NCBI RefSeq assembly: GCF_025993755.1
Contig: NZ_JAMQHN010000149.1
Span: forward strand, 1-55,530
Source of the DNA: Thermomonas sp.
Lineage (GTDB): Bacteria; Pseudomonadota; Gammaproteobacteria; Xanthomonadales; Xanthomonadaceae
Direction: 5' to 3'
DNA length: 55,530 nucleotides
Shown: positions 26,543 through 36,717 of the stretch, in pieces
How the letters are laid out: every line of letters begins with the position of its first letter
Numbering within the stretch: position 1 is the stretch's first letter
The notes under the pieces: generated by a model
Told to the model about the DNA's origin: nothing
Databases searched by the model: none
What the model saw: the letters and a program-made list of their open reading frames with translations, nothing else
Made by a program: the position numbers and the translations under genes

Positions 26543-27810
26543 GGCGCGGTCGCCTCGTCGATCCGCCCCCACAGCGCGCCGGCATACAGGCCGGCAAGCA
26601 ACAGCAGCGCGCTGCCCCACAGGCCCGCATACACCGGCAGGCTGGCATTGAGCGGGAACAGCAGGGCCAGCAGCGCCTGCAGCGCCGGCCAGGCGCGTGC
26701 GCGCGCCGCGGTATCGGCATAGCGCCAGGCGCGCCACGCCAGGGCGATGCCGGCCAGCCAGAGCAGCAAGCCGGCCGCGCCGGTTTCCGCGAACACTTCC
26801 AGCGGCAGCGGCAGGGCGCGAATCCCGCTGGCATCGTCCGTTCCGGCCACCGACGGGCAGTCGCGCAGCGCCGGTTCCAACCCGCCGGCACCCACGCCAT
26901 TGAGCGCATGCCCGCGTGCCACGCAAAGGGCGTCGCGCCATTGTCCGGCCGTTGCCTCCAGCGCGGTTTGCGCGTGGGCTGCGCTGATCCGTGGTTGGCC
27001 CGCATTCGCCGGGGCCCGCGTGGCCAGCAGCGCGGCCAGTCCGATTCCCAGCGCGGCGGCCGCAAACAGCAGCACTCCCTGTTGCCACTTGGGCCGGCGC
27101 CGCAGTTCCAGCAACAGGACGCAGGCGCAAGCGATCCAGGCCATCACCGCCGCCGACAGCGCAACCGCCGCCGTCATGACCAGCGCAACCGTCAGCCAGG
27201 CCAGGTGGCCGCGGCGCGCGCCCGCAGCCAGCGCAAACGGCGACAGGCAGGCCAGCGCCAGCCCCTGCCACGCGCCGCAGCCGGCAAAGGCGGAAAGCGG
27301 CATCGCGCCCGGCGTCGCCTCCGGTGGGCACTGTGCCAACCCGCCGGCAAATGGCGCCAGGCGGGCATACAGGCCATGCAGCAGGCTGCCGCCCGATGCG
27401 GCGGAAATCAGCAGGTCGAGCGCCCACGCCAGCGCGACCAGCGCCAGGCCGGCGAACACCCGGCGGCGTCCGCCCGGATCGGCCACCGCCGCCGCGGCCA
27501 ACCACAGCAACGGCAACAGGCGCAGGTCCACCAGCACCGCGCGCCAGGCGACCCAACCCCCTTCGGCATCGAGCGCGGCCACCGCCTCGGGCAGCCAGAA
27601 CGCACAAAACAGCACGCTGGTCAGCGCCCAAGCCGGTCCGCTGAGCAACGCGCCGCTGCCGCTGGATCGGCGCAGCAACAACCAGCCCGCGCCCGCCAGC
27701 GCGCCCACGGACAACAGCGCCTGCGCCGCCATCGGCAGCGGCCACAGCGCCACCAGCGCCGCCGCCCACAGCGGCGCCCAACGCAGCGTGGGTGCCTGCG
27801 CAGCGTTCAA
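26533..27810 (-). CDS. O-antigen ligase/polymerase-like membrane protein
   Basis: The 425-residue protein has roughly ten to twelve hydrophobic segments, with one large periplasmic loop (about 265-335) carrying the Wzy_C-type pattern GQWRDALCVARGHALNGVGAGG, where related ligases have the HPLxGxGxG loop. It would join or polymerise sugar units of lipopolysaccharide at the periplasmic face. Its ATG overlaps the stop of the upstream glycosyltransferase by four bases, so the two work together. Ligase (WaaL) versus polymerase (Wzy) cannot be separated by eye. The 3' end overlaps convergent lpxL by ten bases. Confidence 0.82.
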   Translation of the reverse strand: MNAAQAPTLRWAPLWAAALVALWPLPMAAQALLSVGALAGAGWLLLRRSSGSGALLSGPAWALTSVLFCAFWLPEAVAALDAEGGWVAWRAVLVDLRLLPLLWLAAAAVADPGGRRRVFAGLALVALAWALDLLISAASGGSLLHGLYARLAPFAGGLAQCPPEATPGAMPLSAFAGCGAWQGLALACLSPFALAAGARRGHLAWLTVALVMTAAVALSAAVMAWIACACVLLLELRRRPKWQQGVLLFAAAALGIGLAALLATRAPANAGQPRISAAHAQTALEATAGQWRDALCVARGHALNGVGAGGLEPALRDCPSVAGTDDASGIRALPLPLEVFAETGAAGLLLWLAGIALAWRAWRYADTAARARAWPALQALLALLFPLNASLPVYAGLWGSALLLLAGLYAGALWGRIDEATAPQS

Positions 27811-28931
27811 TCCAGCGCCCCCAAGCTGCGATACACCGCCAACGTCGTCTCCTGCATTGCCTGCAGCGAATAAGGCATCGTAGCCGGCGGCGGTGGCGGA
27901 TTGTGCAGCAGCGCGTGCGCGCGCCGAGCCAATGCCCCGGCATCAAACGGCGCCACCGCCCCTTCCGGCTGCAACTGCGCCAGCAGCTCCCCGACCCCGC
28001 CGTGCGCCCAGCCCAGCACCGGTCGCCCGACGCACAGCGACTCGACCATGGTGCGCCCGAACGCCTCCGGCTTGCGCGACAGCTGCAGCACCAGATCCGC
28101 GGCGGCATAGGCATCGGGCATTTCCGCTGTGGCCACAGTCAGTGCCAGCTTCGAGCGCACGCCACGCGCCTTCGCATGCGCTTCCAGTTCGGCCAGATAG
28201 CGCGCGCGTCCGGTTTGCACCGCACCCGGCAACCACAGCCGCGCATCCACGCCATCCCCCTGCAGGGCGGCCAGCAGGTCGATGGCGTCCGCATGGCCCT
28301 TGAGCCGCGTCCCCCGCCCCGGCAGCAGCAGCAGCGGGCCGTCGCCGCCCAGTTCCGGATACCGCCGCGCCCACGCCAGGCGGGCCTGCCGGTCCACGCC
28401 ATCGACGCGCGGGAAGGCCTTTGGATCCACCCCGCGCGGAATCACGACGAGCTTTCCCGGATCGACCTCCGGGTAGTTCCCCAGCACGTGCGCGCGCACG
28501 GTTTCGGACACGCAGATCACCCGCTGCCCGCGGGTCAGGATCGCGCTGTAGCGCGAAGGCGAGTTCAGGCCGTGCACGGTGGTGACGAACCTTGGGCGCG
28601 CCCCTGACGGCATCCCGCGCAGCGCCAGCCAGCCGATCCAGGCCGGCAGCCGCGAGCGCGCGTGGACGATGTCGGCCTGCGCGAACAAGCGGCGCAGCGT
28701 GCGCGCATGGCGCAGGGTCAGCGGCGACTTCCGGCCGATGTCCAGCCGCACGTGCTCGGCGCCGGTCGCCAGCAGCTGCGGCAGCAGGCGCCCGCCGGCG
28801 CTGACCACGACCGCGCGCTGCCCGGCTGCCGTCAGCGCGGCGGCGATTTCCAGGGTCGAGCGCTCCACGCCTCCCGAATCGAGCGCGGGCAGCAGTTGCA
28901 CCACGCAAGGCGGGCGTCCGGATCGGATCAT
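27807..28931 (-). CDS. Glycosyltransferase family 4 (lipopolysaccharide core)
   Basis: The 374-residue GT-B enzyme has an N-terminal glycine loop (LPALDSGGVERSTLEIA) and the C-terminal donor-binding motif KPEAFGRTMVESLCVGRPVLG with the EX7E pattern. It transfers a sugar from a nucleotide donor to a lipopolysaccharide or glycan acceptor on the cytoplasmic side. It is translationally coupled to the O-antigen ligase-like protein and lies in the waaA region, which points to core or O-chain synthesis. The donor sugar is unknown. Confidence 0.9.
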   Translation of the reverse strand: MIRSGRPPCVVQLLPALDSGGVERSTLEIAAALTAAGQRAVVVSAGGRLLPQLLATGAEHVRLDIGRKSPLTLRHARTLRRLFAQADIVHARSRLPAWIGWLALRGMPSGARPRFVTTVHGLNSPSRYSAILTRGQRVICVSETVRAHVLGNYPEVDPGKLVVIPRGVDPKAFPRVDGVDRQARLAWARRYPELGGDGPLLLLPGRGTRLKGHADAIDLLAALQGDGVDARLWLPGAVQTGRARYLAELEAHAKARGVRSKLALTVATAEMPDAYAAADLVLQLSRKPEAFGRTMVESLCVGRPVLGWAHGGVGELLAQLQPEGAVAPFDAGALARRAHALLHNPPPPPATMPYSLQAMQETTLAVYRSLGALD

Positions 28932-28971
28932 GCCGGCGCCGTCCCTCGCGCGCGCAAGGGTCGCGGTCCCG

Positions 28972-29175
28972 TCAGTCCACCAGCACGTACAGGGCGCTGC
29001 AGTACGGGCAGCGCGCGCTGCCGCCGTTGGTCTCGAGCGGCAGATAGACGCGCGGATGCGAATTCCACAGCGACATCGACGGCGTCGGGCAGCTCAGCGG
29101 CAGGTCGGCGCGATGCACCTCGTAACGCTTCTCGGCATTCGGCGGCAGCGGGGCGGTGGAAGTCTGATCGGCCAT
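28972..29175 (-). CDS. Zinc-finger (CHCC) domain protein
   Basis: The 67-residue protein carries Cys29, His40, Cys56 and Cys59 (LSCP, NSHPRVYLPL, ARCPYC), the CHCC zinc-finger pattern shared with mitochondrial complex I subunit NDUFS6. Its role in bacteria is not settled. It is found next to lipopolysaccharide or branched-chain amino acid genes in many proteobacteria. Here it lies 40 bases upstream of the GT4 gene in the same orientation. Confidence 0.88.
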   Translation of the reverse strand: MADQTSTAPLPPNAEKRYEVHRADLPLSCPTPSMSLWNSHPRVYLPLETNGGSARCPYCSALYVLVD

Positions 29176-29266
29176 GGAAACGGCAGTCCTGCGGAACCGT
29201 GCAAGTTTACTTCATGGCCATCGCAGTCGCTAACGCCCGCTTGGGCAATCGCGGGAGCGCTCTGCC

Positions 29267-29971
29267 TCAAGGCAGCTCGAACAGCAGCACGTCGGTGGTC
29301 GCCGCGCGGCCGGCAAGGGCCAGCACTCCGGATTCCCCGACGAAGCCGAGGGCATCGCCCGCGCCCAGCATCCGCCCGTCGAGGCTCGCCTCACCGCGGG
29401 CAACGTGCAGCCAGTAGCGACGGTCCGCGACAAGCTCCCGCTGCACCGCATCGCCTGCCTCCAGCCGCGTTGCCCACAGCCGCGCCTGCTGGCGGATCGC
29501 CAGCGAGCCGTCGGCGCCGTCGGGACTGGCCAGCAGCGCCCAGCGCGCGCGCCGCGCGTCGAACGCGAAGTGCTTCTGGGCGTAGGCCGGTGGCGCGTTC
29601 AGCCGATCGGTCTGGATCCAGATCTGCAGGAAATGCACCGGCTCGGTCTGCGAATCGTTGAACTCGCTGTGCTCGATGCCGTGGCCGGCGCTCATCCACT
29701 GCACGTCGCCGGGACGGATCACGCCCTTGTGGCCGGCGCTGTCCGCGTGCGCCAGCGCGCCGTCCAGCACGACGCTGAGGATTTCCATGTTGGCATGGCG
29801 ATGCGGCGCGAAGCCGCCGCCCGGCGCCACGGTGTCGTCGTTGATGACGCGCAGCAGGCCGAAGCCCATCCAGTCCGGGTCGTGGTAGTGCCCGAACGAG
29901 AAGGTGTGGCGACTGTGCAGCCAGCCCAGCTTGACGACGCCGCGCGCGGCGGCCGGACGTTCAATGATCAT
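29267..29971 (-). CDS. Pirin family protein (bicupin)
   Basis: The 234-residue bicupin has the pirin N-terminal signatures RHTFSFGHYHDPDWMGFG, PHRHANMEILS and HGIEHSEFN, which give the His/His/His/Glu metal site. Bacterial pirins are metal-dependent quercetinases or regulators of central metabolism. I place the start at the ATG at 29971 (MIIERPAAARG); longer frames run into the upstream yceI-like gene. It is eight bases downstream of that gene and is probably co-transcribed. Confidence 0.92.
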   Translation of the reverse strand: MIIERPAAARGVVKLGWLHSRHTFSFGHYHDPDWMGFGLLRVINDDTVAPGGGFAPHRHANMEILSVVLDGALAHADSAGHKGVIRPGDVQWMSAGHGIEHSEFNDSQTEPVHFLQIWIQTDRLNAPPAYAQKHFAFDARRARWALLASPDGADGSLAIRQQARLWATRLEAGDAVQRELVADRRYWLHVARGEASLDGRMLGAGDALGFVGESGVLALAGRAATTDVLLFELP

Positions 29972-29978
29972 GTCGGGC

Positions 29979-30695
29979 TCACGGGTGTGCCGCGGCGCCG
30001 GCGTCCTGCGCCGACTCCGGCGCGCCGGGAATCGAGCCTTCCGCCGTGATGCGAAGTTCCACTGCATCGCTGACGCTGGGCGTGAACGCATCGACGCCGA
30101 AGTCGCTGCGCTTGATCTGCCCTGTCGCGGAGAATCCGATCGACTCCAGGCCGGACATGGCGTGCTTGCCGGCGCCGTTGAGGGTGACGGTCAGGGTGAC
30201 GGGATGGGTCTTGTCCTTGATCGTCAGATCGCCGACCACGGTGTACCGGTTCGGCCCTGCCGCCTGCACGCGGGTGCTCTTGAAGGTGGCGTTCGGATAC
30301 TTGGCGATGTCGAAGAAATCGGCCTGCTTCAGGTGTTCGTCAAGGGCCGGAACAAACGTGTCGATCGAAGCGATCGGCAGCGTCACCTCGACGGTGGACC
30401 GACTCGGGTCGTCGGCGTTCCAGACCAGGGTGCCGGCGCCGATGCGGAAATGCGCGCTCGGCTGCGAGAAGCCGAAATGGCTCCACTGCGCCAGCACGCC
30501 GGTGTGATCGGGATCGAGCCGGTAGCTGCCGGCGGCCGGCTTGATCTCGGCCACGGCGGGTGTCGCTGGCGCAGCGGCCTCGGCCGCAACCGGCGCGGCA
30601 GCGGGCGCTTCGGCCGCGGGCGCGGCCGGCTGGCTGCAGGCGGCCAGGACAAGGGCGAGGGCCGCGCTCAGCGGCAGCGTGCGGATCATGTTCAT
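29979..30695 (-). CDS. YceI family lipoprotein
   Basis: The 238-residue protein has a lipobox (ALALVLAAC), an Ala/Pro/Glu-rich linker (about residues 20-55), and a YceI lipocalin-like barrel (YRLDPDHTGVLAQWSHFGFS, DFFDIAKYPNATFKS, FTPSVSDAVELRITAEG). YceI proteins bind polyisoprenoid or amphiphilic ligands in the periplasm. The ATG at 30695 is fixed by AGGAG seven bases before it. The lipid anchor is unusual for the family, whose members mostly have a cleaved signal peptide. Confidence 0.9.
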   Translation of the reverse strand: MNMIRTLPLSAALALVLAACSQPAAPAAEAPAAAPVAAEAAAPATPAVAEIKPAAGSYRLDPDHTGVLAQWSHFGFSQPSAHFRIGAGTLVWNADDPSRSTVEVTLPIASIDTFVPALDEHLKQADFFDIAKYPNATFKSTRVQAAGPNRYTVVGDLTIKDKTHPVTLTVTLNGAGKHAMSGLESIGFSATGQIKRSDFGVDAFTPSVSDAVELRITAEGSIPGAPESAQDAGAAAHP

Positions 30696-30795
30696 GGGTG
30701 GCTCCTGCGGGTCGTCCGCGGCGTGCGACAAAGTGGGCGGAATGTAGACGCGAATGCGTTTCGGTGTTGTGGAGCGGGCGCGGGCCCGCCTATGT

Positions 30796-31386
30796 TCATT
30801 CGATGCGGCAGGCCTCGTCGAAACCGAGCCGCGGCGAACGCGGGTAGATGCTGGCCGGATCGCCAACGCCCAGGTTGACCAGGATGTTGGAACGGATCGA
30901 GGTGCCGGCGAAGAACGCGGCATCGACCTTGGCGTTGTCGAACCCCGACATCGGCCCGCAGTCCAGCCCCAGCGAACGCGCGGCGAGGATCAGGTAGGCG
31001 GTCTGCAGGGCGCTGCTGCGCATCGCCACCCAGGCCAGGTTGTCCGGCTCGCGGTGCTCGAACCACGCCTTGGCATCGGTGTGCGGGAACAGCACCGGCA
31101 GCTTGTCGTAGAACTTCAGGTCGTAGCCGACGATGGCCACGCACGGCGCGGCCATGGTCTTCTTGTAGTTGCCTTCCGACAGCGCCGGACCGAGCTTGGC
31201 CTTGGCCTCGGGCGACTTCACGAACACGAAGCGCGCAGGCGTGGTGTTGGCTTCGGTCGGCCCGAACTTGAGCAAATCGTAGAGCGTGCGCAGGGTGTCG
31301 TCGGACACCTCGCCGCTGAACGCGTTGTAGGTACGGGCAGTGCGGAAGAGTTGGTCGAGGGCGGGTTCGGCAAGGGGCTCGTGCAT
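30796..31386 (-). CDS. Nitroreductase family protein, RutE/malonic semialdehyde reductase-like
   Basis: The 196-residue protein has exactly the length of E. coli RutE and the subfamily motifs [31 protein letters not shown] (split), [16 protein letters not shown] and INVGVGD-like [17 protein letters not shown]. It should bind FMN and reduce a small carbonyl or nitro compound with NAD(P)H. No other rut pyrimidine-degradation gene is nearby, so the substrate is uncertain. It is divergent from the ELM1-like gene across an AT-rich 82-base spacer. Confidence 0.88.
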   Translation of the reverse strand: MHEPLAEPALDQLFRTARTYNAFSGEVSDDTLRTLYDLLKFGPTEANTTPARFVFVKSPEAKAKLGPALSEGNYKKTMAAPCVAIVGYDLKFYDKLPVLFPHTDAKAWFEHREPDNLAWVAMRSSALQTAYLILAARSLGLDCGPMSGFDNAKVDAAFFAGTSIRSNILVNLGVGDPASIYPRSPRLGFDEACRIE

Positions 31387-31468
31387 GGCATCATCGCTGG
31401 GTTGGACGGGAATTGAGCGTAGTGTATCGTTCTGTTTACGTCTGCAATCAAGTAATTCCGGAACGGAT

Positions 31469-32434
31469 ATGCCCGTTTTTGCAACAATTGATCGACAGCG
31501 CCTGACCGCCTGCCACGACGGTCGCGCCGGCAATGCGCGCCAATCCATGGCGCTGGCGCACGCGCTGTCGAGCCGGGTCGCCGAATGCGTGCTGCAGCCC
31601 GACCTGCTGGCGCGGGTGTTCGCGCCGCGTCGCTGGCCGCACCTGCGACACCCCTTCGGCACCGCATTCGACGTACATCTGACGCAGCCGCCGCAGGTCG
31701 CGATCGGCTGCGGCCGCCAGGCCGCGCTGGCCACCCGCCTGTTGCGCGAACGCGGTGCGCAGGCCGTGCAGATTCTCGATCCGCGACTCGATCCACGGCT
31801 GTGGAACCTCGTGATCGTACCGGAACACGACGCCCTGCGCGGGGAAAATGTCCTGACCCTGCGCGGAAGCCTGCACCCGATCGACGACGATTACCTGATG
31901 CGCGCGCTGTCGGCCTTCCCATCGCTGGCGCTGCTGCCGGAACCGCACAATGTGGTATTGGTCGGCGGCCCGACCCGACACGCACCGTTCGAGCTTCCGG
32001 CATTCATCGGCTTGCTCCGGCAGGTGGCCGAATGCACCCGCGCCGAAGCCGGCAGCCTGAGCATGATTGCCTCCCGCCGCACGCCGCCGACATGGCGGCA
32101 GGCGTTGTACGAGACCGCAACCGACCTGCCCGGCGTGCGCTGGCGCGACACCGGCGACGGCGCCAATCCCTACGCCGGACTGCTGGCCTACGCCGACCGC
32201 CTCATCTGCACGCCCGATTCCGTCAACATGCTCAGCGAAGCGGCCGCAACCTGGGCGCCGCTCTACCTGTGGTCGCCCGGGACGGTCGTCGGTCGCCCCC
32301 GCCACCTCATCGACACGCTGCTGGCCAGCGGTCGCGCCCGCGCACTTGACGACGCGCCGGAACGGTTCGACGTCGAACCGCTGCGCGAAACCGCCCGAAT
32401 CGCGGACGCGGTGCGGGCGAGGCTGCTCGCATGA
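31469..32434 (+). CDS. ELM1/DUF1022-family putative glycosyltransferase-like protein
   Basis: The 321-residue protein has the ELM1 family opening ([14 protein letters not shown]) and the C-terminal signature [20 protein letters not shown]. Plant ELM1 is a mitochondrial fission factor, but bacterial members look like GT-B fold proteins and are often near lipopolysaccharide genes; their reaction is unproven. The ATG at 31469 follows GGAACGGAT. Longer upstream readings are in the divergent promoter region and are not credible. Confidence 0.82.
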   Translation: MPVFATIDRQRLTACHDGRAGNARQSMALAHALSSRVAECVLQPDLLARVFAPRRWPHLRHPFGTAFDVHLTQPPQVAIGCGRQAALATRLLRERGAQAVQILDPRLDPRLWNLVIVPEHDALRGENVLTLRGSLHPIDDDYLMRALSAFPSLALLPEPHNVVLVGGPTRHAPFELPAFIGLLRQVAECTRAEAGSLSMIASRRTPPTWRQALYETATDLPGVRWRDTGDGANPYAGLLAYADRLICTPDSVNMLSEAAATWAPLYLWSPGTVVGRPRHLIDTLLASGRARALDDAPERFDVEPLRETARIADAVRARLLA

Positions 32435-32470
32435 CACGGGCTTGCGATGGACTTCAGGCTTGATGCGCGA

Positions 32471-32836
32471 TCAAAGACACGCCCTAAGTTCACGAATGAC
32501 GCTACCCAGATCAAGGCCACGCTGCGCCGCGATGTCGGCCTCCGGCGGCATGTCCGCTCCATAACGCAGGCTTGCCGACATGATCCATCCCTTCACGTCA
32601 ACAAGCGTCTTGTCCATCCGCTCAAGTCTGGATCGAACCTCCGGCGGCGGGTTTGCCCCTGCTTCCTTTTCTTTTTGCAAATAGACCGCTTCCATGCGGT
32701 CATAGCGCTCCATGGCTACCGCCAGGACAGCACGACAACGCGCTATTCCGGCTGCATCCGTCTTGACCTCGGCGCGGGCGGGGATGGAACAGAGCAACAA
32801 GACAAGGGCCGTTGTCGTTATCGTGTACTTCGTCAT
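32471..32836 (-). CDS. Hypothetical exported protein
   Basis: The 121-residue product starts with a signal peptide (TALVLLLCSIPARA) and a small helical domain with ERYDRMEAVYLQKEKE and SRLERMDKTLVDVKG, ending in RELRACL. I recognise no family. Base composition is lower in G+C than neighbours, and the gene lies in the most variable-looking part of the window with the next exported protein upstream. The ATG at 32836 is chosen because it starts the signal peptide. Confidence 0.62.
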   Translation of the reverse strand: MTKYTITTTALVLLLCSIPARAEVKTDAAGIARCRAVLAVAMERYDRMEAVYLQKEKEAGANPPPEVRSRLERMDKTLVDVKGWIMSASLRYGADMPPEADIAAQRGLDLGSVIRELRACL

Positions 32837-33012
32837 GATGGTCTCTGAATGCTGTGTGGGGACATGGAAACTCACGCCGACGGTTGCCATGCTGATCCCG
32901 CCGCAAGGGGCGCGCAATCCCCCATCTGCGAGGGGGACGAGGACCTCTGCATCGCAATAACGGTACCGGAGACAATTATTGCTTCTACGACAGCGACGGT
33001 TTGCGGGCCGGA

Positions 33013-33642
33013 TCAATCATTGCCTCTGGCACCGTTTTTATCCCAGATCCGCAACGGATTGACCTTGCCGTCATAGGTCGGATCAACGTCATAAGTCACC
33101 AGCCCGTATTCGCCCCCGATCAGCCGGTATTCGCCCGTGCTTGAGACATCGCCGATGCCACGCCCCCAGGCGATGCTGCGGATCGTTCCGGTTGCCGCAT
33201 CGACCTCGGTATTGCTCAGCCGGAACACCGTGCCGAACCCCTGGATGACGATCTCCCGGACCGGCGTCGTGTCGCTGGCCGGCGTGTTCGCACTGCCTTC
33301 GTAGATCACCCGATAGACCGGCACCGCAAATTGCAGCGGCACGATGCCGTCTTCGGTCACGGAAAAAAACACGTGCCCGACGTTGTAAGCCCCGATCCGG
33401 CAGCGATACCGATAGAGGCGCAGCTCGCCGGGCGGATCGCCCTCGGCCTTCCACGCGCTGCGATAGGTGAAGGAATAGACATCCGGCGGATAGGCCGGCC
33501 CGCCGTCTTCGAGGAACAGGTCGCACTGGGTGCTGTAGGTCGCGAAGAATGCGGCATTGACGTCATCGATCTCCGCCGCAGCCGCCGTCCGGGCGGACAG
33601 CGCGGCGGCGAGGGCGATGGAAACGGCGATGGCGAAACGCAT
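33013..33642 (-). CDS. Hypothetical exported protein (possibly DUF1176-like)
   Basis: The 209-residue protein has a clear signal peptide (AIAVSIALAAALSARTAAAA) and a secreted beta-rich body. Paired features such as STQCDLFLEDGG, YRYRCRIGAYNVG and the C-terminal WGRGIGDVSSTGEYRLIGGEYGLV recall DUF1176 exported proteins, but the match is by eye and uncertain. The start is the ATG at 33642, with GAGAGG about nine bases upstream. It is 176 bases upstream of the smaller exported protein gene in the same orientation. Confidence 0.68.
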   Translation of the reverse strand: MRFAIAVSIALAAALSARTAAAAEIDDVNAAFFATYSTQCDLFLEDGGPAYPPDVYSFTYRSAWKAEGDPPGELRLYRYRCRIGAYNVGHVFFSVTEDGIVPLQFAVPVYRVIYEGSANTPASDTTPVREIVIQGFGTVFRLSNTEVDAATGTIRSIAWGRGIGDVSSTGEYRLIGGEYGLVTYDVDPTYDGKVNPLRIWDKNGARGND

Positions 33643-33759
33643 GCGGTTGGCCCTCTCTGGATAATGGCGCCGGGGACAATCGAAACTGCCCCTGACGCCA
33701 TTATTGACATTCAACCATCGGCCTGCGTTTCACGCACGATGCAAAACTGCACGAAGCGA

Positions 33760-33851
33760 CCCGGATTCCCGGCCCTTTCCGCGAAATCAAGGAGGAGACG
33801 GCGGTGAAGTCGCCGTCGGGGGACATTCGCGGAAAGGGCCGGGAGTCCGGG
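33760..33851. repeat. 92-bp REPIN/MITE-like inverted repeat element
   Basis: Two 26-base arms (33760-33785 and 33826-33851) are inverted copies matching at 25 of 26 positions. They begin CCCGGA(T/C)TCCCGG and end TTTCCGCGAA. Between them GACGGCG (33797-33803) and CGCCGTC (33811-33817) form a second, inner stem. The element lies between the exported protein gene and the 3' end of glnE and contains no credible gene. No target duplication is obvious. It looks like a non-autonomous mobile palindrome or paired REP sequence. Confidence 0.75.
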
Positions 33852-33894
33852 CAGCACGCGAAACAACAGGAATATTTGCCACTGGGCACGCCCA

Positions 33895-36675
33895 TTAGAA
33901 CATCAGCCCCTGCGCGCGCTCTGCCGTGCGAATCGCAGCACGGGCGCCCTCGATGCGCGCATCGCGGGCGGCGCGGCGCGGGCGGCGATCGAGGGTGCAG
34001 CGCAGGCCGGCATCCAGCAGGTCGGCATGCGCCTGCGCCAGCGCGGCGTAGGTGGCGACATCCAGGCAACCCGCTTTCCGCGCGGCTGCCAGCAGCGATG
34101 GCGTGGCGCGCGGCCGCAACAGATCGGGATGCGTGGCGGCATCGCGCAGCACGAGACTTTGCAGCAGGAACTCCAGATCGACCAGCCCGCCCTCGCCCTG
34201 CTTGAGGTCGAACAGGGCGTCATCGCTGCGATCCAGTTCGGCGCGCATCCTGGCGCGCATCCCTGCAACATCGGCCCGCAATTTTTCGGCATCGCGTGGC
34301 AGCGCCAGGACCTCGGCACGCACCGCCTCGAATGCGGCCAGCAATCCGGCATCGCCGGCGATCCCGCGCGCCCGCACCAGCGCTTGGTGCTCCCAGGTCC
34401 AGGCACGCTGGTGCTGGTAATCGGTGAAGCTGGCCAGGGTCGACACCAGCAGGCCTTTGGCGCCGTCCGGGCGCAGCCGCACGTCGACATCGAACAGCCG
34501 GCCGGCGCTGGTGGGCACGCCGAGCAGGGACACGATCTTCTGGCCCAGCCGCGCGTACCAGCGCGGCGCGTCCAGCGGCCGCGCTCCGTCCGAAACCGCG
34601 TCCAGCGGCGCGTCGAACAGGAACACGAGGTCGAGGTCGGAGCCGAAGCCCAGTTCCTCGCCGCCGAGCGTGCCGTAGCCAAGCACGGCGAAACGCCCCT
34701 CGGCGATGCTGCCATGGGCGGCGCGCAGCTCGCCATCGGCCAGCTCCAGCACGCAGGCCACCACCGCCTCGGCCAGCCACGCCAGCCGGCGCGCGCAATC
34801 CTCCGCGGTCATGCGCGCATCCAGCAGCGCCAGCGCGAAGCGGAAACTCAGCGCCTGACGCACTTCGTTGAGGGCGTCCAGCGCCGCCTCGACGTCGTTG
34901 TCCCGCAACGCCCCGCGGCACTGCGAAAGGATCTCCGCACGCTCCGGCAGTTCGCCGCTCACGCGCACGTCCAGCAGTTCGTCCAGCAGCAGCGGATGCG
35001 CCGCCAGCCGTTCGCCCAGCAGCGCGCTGCGCGCCAGCGTGTCGGCCAGTCGCGCCAGCGCCGCCGGCTGTTCGTCCAGCAGCGCCAGATAACTGGCGCG
35101 GCGCAGGAGGGTGTGCAGCAGCGGCAGCACCCGCCGCAGCACCGCGCCCGGCTGCGCGGAGGCGGCGGCATGTTGCAGCAGCGCCGGCAGCACGCGGTCG
35201 AGGCGCGCACGCGCGGCATCCGACAGTTCGCGTACGCCCGGCGTGCGCGCGAAGTCGCACAGGCTGACGTGCAGCGCAGCGGCGTCATCGAAGCCTGCCC
35301 CTGCAAGCGTATCCGCCGCGCCCGCATCCGGCAGCGCGCGCCAATAGGCGGCGAGGCCGCCGGTGTCGGCCTGGCCACGCTGGCGCGGCGCCAGCAGCGC
35401 GGAAAACTCCGCGGACACCCGCGTGCGGTGCGTCGCGAGCCGCTGCTCCAGCAGCGTCCAGTCGCACAGGCCAAGACCCGCCGCAATGCGCGCCCGCGCC
35501 AGCGGATCCTCCGGCAGTGCATGGGTCTGGGCATCGCCCAGCATCTGCAGGCGGTTTTCCAGCTGCCGCAGGAAACGGTAGGCCTCGCCCAGCGCCGCCC
35601 CGGCGTCCGCCTCGATATGGCGTGCATCCACCAACGCCCGCAGCGCGACCAGCAGGTTGCGCCTCCGCAGCGCCGGCTCGCGTCCGCCGCGAATCAGCTG
35701 CAGCGCCTGGGCGAGAAACTCGATTTCGCGGATGCCGCCCGGCCCGCGCTTGATGTCGTCGGCCCGGTCCTTGCGTGCGACCTCGGCGGCGATCATCGCC
35801 TTCATCGTACGCAGTCCGTCGAGCGCGCCATAGTCGAGATAGCGCCGATAGACGAACGGGCGCAGCGTTTCGAGCAAGCGCATGCCGGCCTCGGCATCAC
35901 CGGCCACCGGCCGCGCCTTCTGCCAGGCGTAGCGCTCCCAGTCGCGGCCCTCGCGCTGGAAGTACTGCTCCATCGCGGCAAACGACAGCGCCACCCGCCC
36001 GGCGCTGCCGAACGGCCGCAGCCGCAGGTCGACGCGATGGCAGAAACCATCGACGGTCACCTCGTCCAGCAGCCTGGCCAACTGCTGCCCCAGCCTCGCG
36101 AAATACTCCTGCGCGGCGAGCGTGCGTGCGCCATCGGACTCGCCTTCGTTTTCGTAGGCGTACACGAGGTCGATGTCGGAGCTGAAGTTCAGCTCGCGCC
36201 CGCCGAGCTTGCCGAGCCCGAACACCACCAGCCGCTGCGCCTGGCCCGCGCCGTCGCGCACCTGCCCGTAGCGCTGCGCGAATTCGGTTTCCAGCGCCGC
36301 CAGCGCCAACTGCAGGCAGGCCTCGGCCAGCGCCGTGCTTCCGGCAAGGATTTCCCCGACCGGCGCGCCGTCGACCACATCGCGCCACACCAGCCGGGTG
36401 GATTCGGCATGGCGATGGCGACGCAGGCGCCGCGCCCACGCATCGCGATCGTCGGCCTCCAGCGTCGGCACCGGCAACACCGTCGTCGCATCGGCCAGCA
36501 GGCGCGGCAGCAGCTCGGGTTGCGAAACCAGCGTGTCGATCGCGAAGTCGCTGGCCAGCGCCAACCGCGTCAGTGCCGGCTCCGCGTCGGTCGGAACCGC
36601 GCAGCCGGCCGCCCGCAGGCGCTGCAGTGCGCGCTGCGCGTGGGCGTCGAGAGCGTCCGGGCCTGTCGGTTCCAT
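33895..36675 (-). CDS. glnE: Bifunctional glutamine synthetase adenylyltransferase/deadenylylase
   Basis: The 926-residue enzyme switches glutamine synthetase off and on by adding and removing AMP at its conserved tyrosine. Two nucleotidyltransferase domains are visible. The N-terminal deadenylylase has [21 protein letters not shown]. The C-terminal adenylyltransferase has [23 protein letters not shown]. Both keep the metal-binding DxD. GlnB-linked helical regions lie between and after. Its target glnA is at 53131-54540, with Tyr398 in DLYDLPPEE. The ATG at 36675 is 42 bases from the divergent AAA+ gene. Confidence 0.96.
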   Translation of the reverse strand: MEPTGPDALDAHAQRALQRLRAAGCAVPTDAEPALTRLALASDFAIDTLVSQPELLPRLLADATTVLPVPTLEADDRDAWARRLRRHRHAESTRLVWRDVVDGAPVGEILAGSTALAEACLQLALAALETEFAQRYGQVRDGAGQAQRLVVFGLGKLGGRELNFSSDIDLVYAYENEGESDGARTLAAQEYFARLGQQLARLLDEVTVDGFCHRVDLRLRPFGSAGRVALSFAAMEQYFQREGRDWERYAWQKARPVAGDAEAGMRLLETLRPFVYRRYLDYGALDGLRTMKAMIAAEVARKDRADDIKRGPGGIREIEFLAQALQLIRGGREPALRRRNLLVALRALVDARHIEADAGAALGEAYRFLRQLENRLQMLGDAQTHALPEDPLARARIAAGLGLCDWTLLEQRLATHRTRVSAEFSALLAPRQRGQADTGGLAAYWRALPDAGAADTLAGAGFDDAAALHVSLCDFARTPGVRELSDAARARLDRVLPALLQHAAASAQPGAVLRRVLPLLHTLLRRASYLALLDEQPAALARLADTLARSALLGERLAAHPLLLDELLDVRVSGELPERAEILSQCRGALRDNDVEAALDALNEVRQALSFRFALALLDARMTAEDCARRLAWLAEAVVACVLELADGELRAAHGSIAEGRFAVLGYGTLGGEELGFGSDLDLVFLFDAPLDAVSDGARPLDAPRWYARLGQKIVSLLGVPTSAGRLFDVDVRLRPDGAKGLLVSTLASFTDYQHQRAWTWEHQALVRARGIAGDAGLLAAFEAVRAEVLALPRDAEKLRADVAGMRARMRAELDRSDDALFDLKQGEGGLVDLEFLLQSLVLRDAATHPDLLRPRATPSLLAAARKAGCLDVATYAALAQAHADLLDAGLRCTLDRRPRRAARDARIEGARAAIRTAERAQGLMF

Positions 36676-36717
36676 CCCTTGATTGTGGCATCCCGGGCAG
36701 GCCGCTATCGTTGCGGC

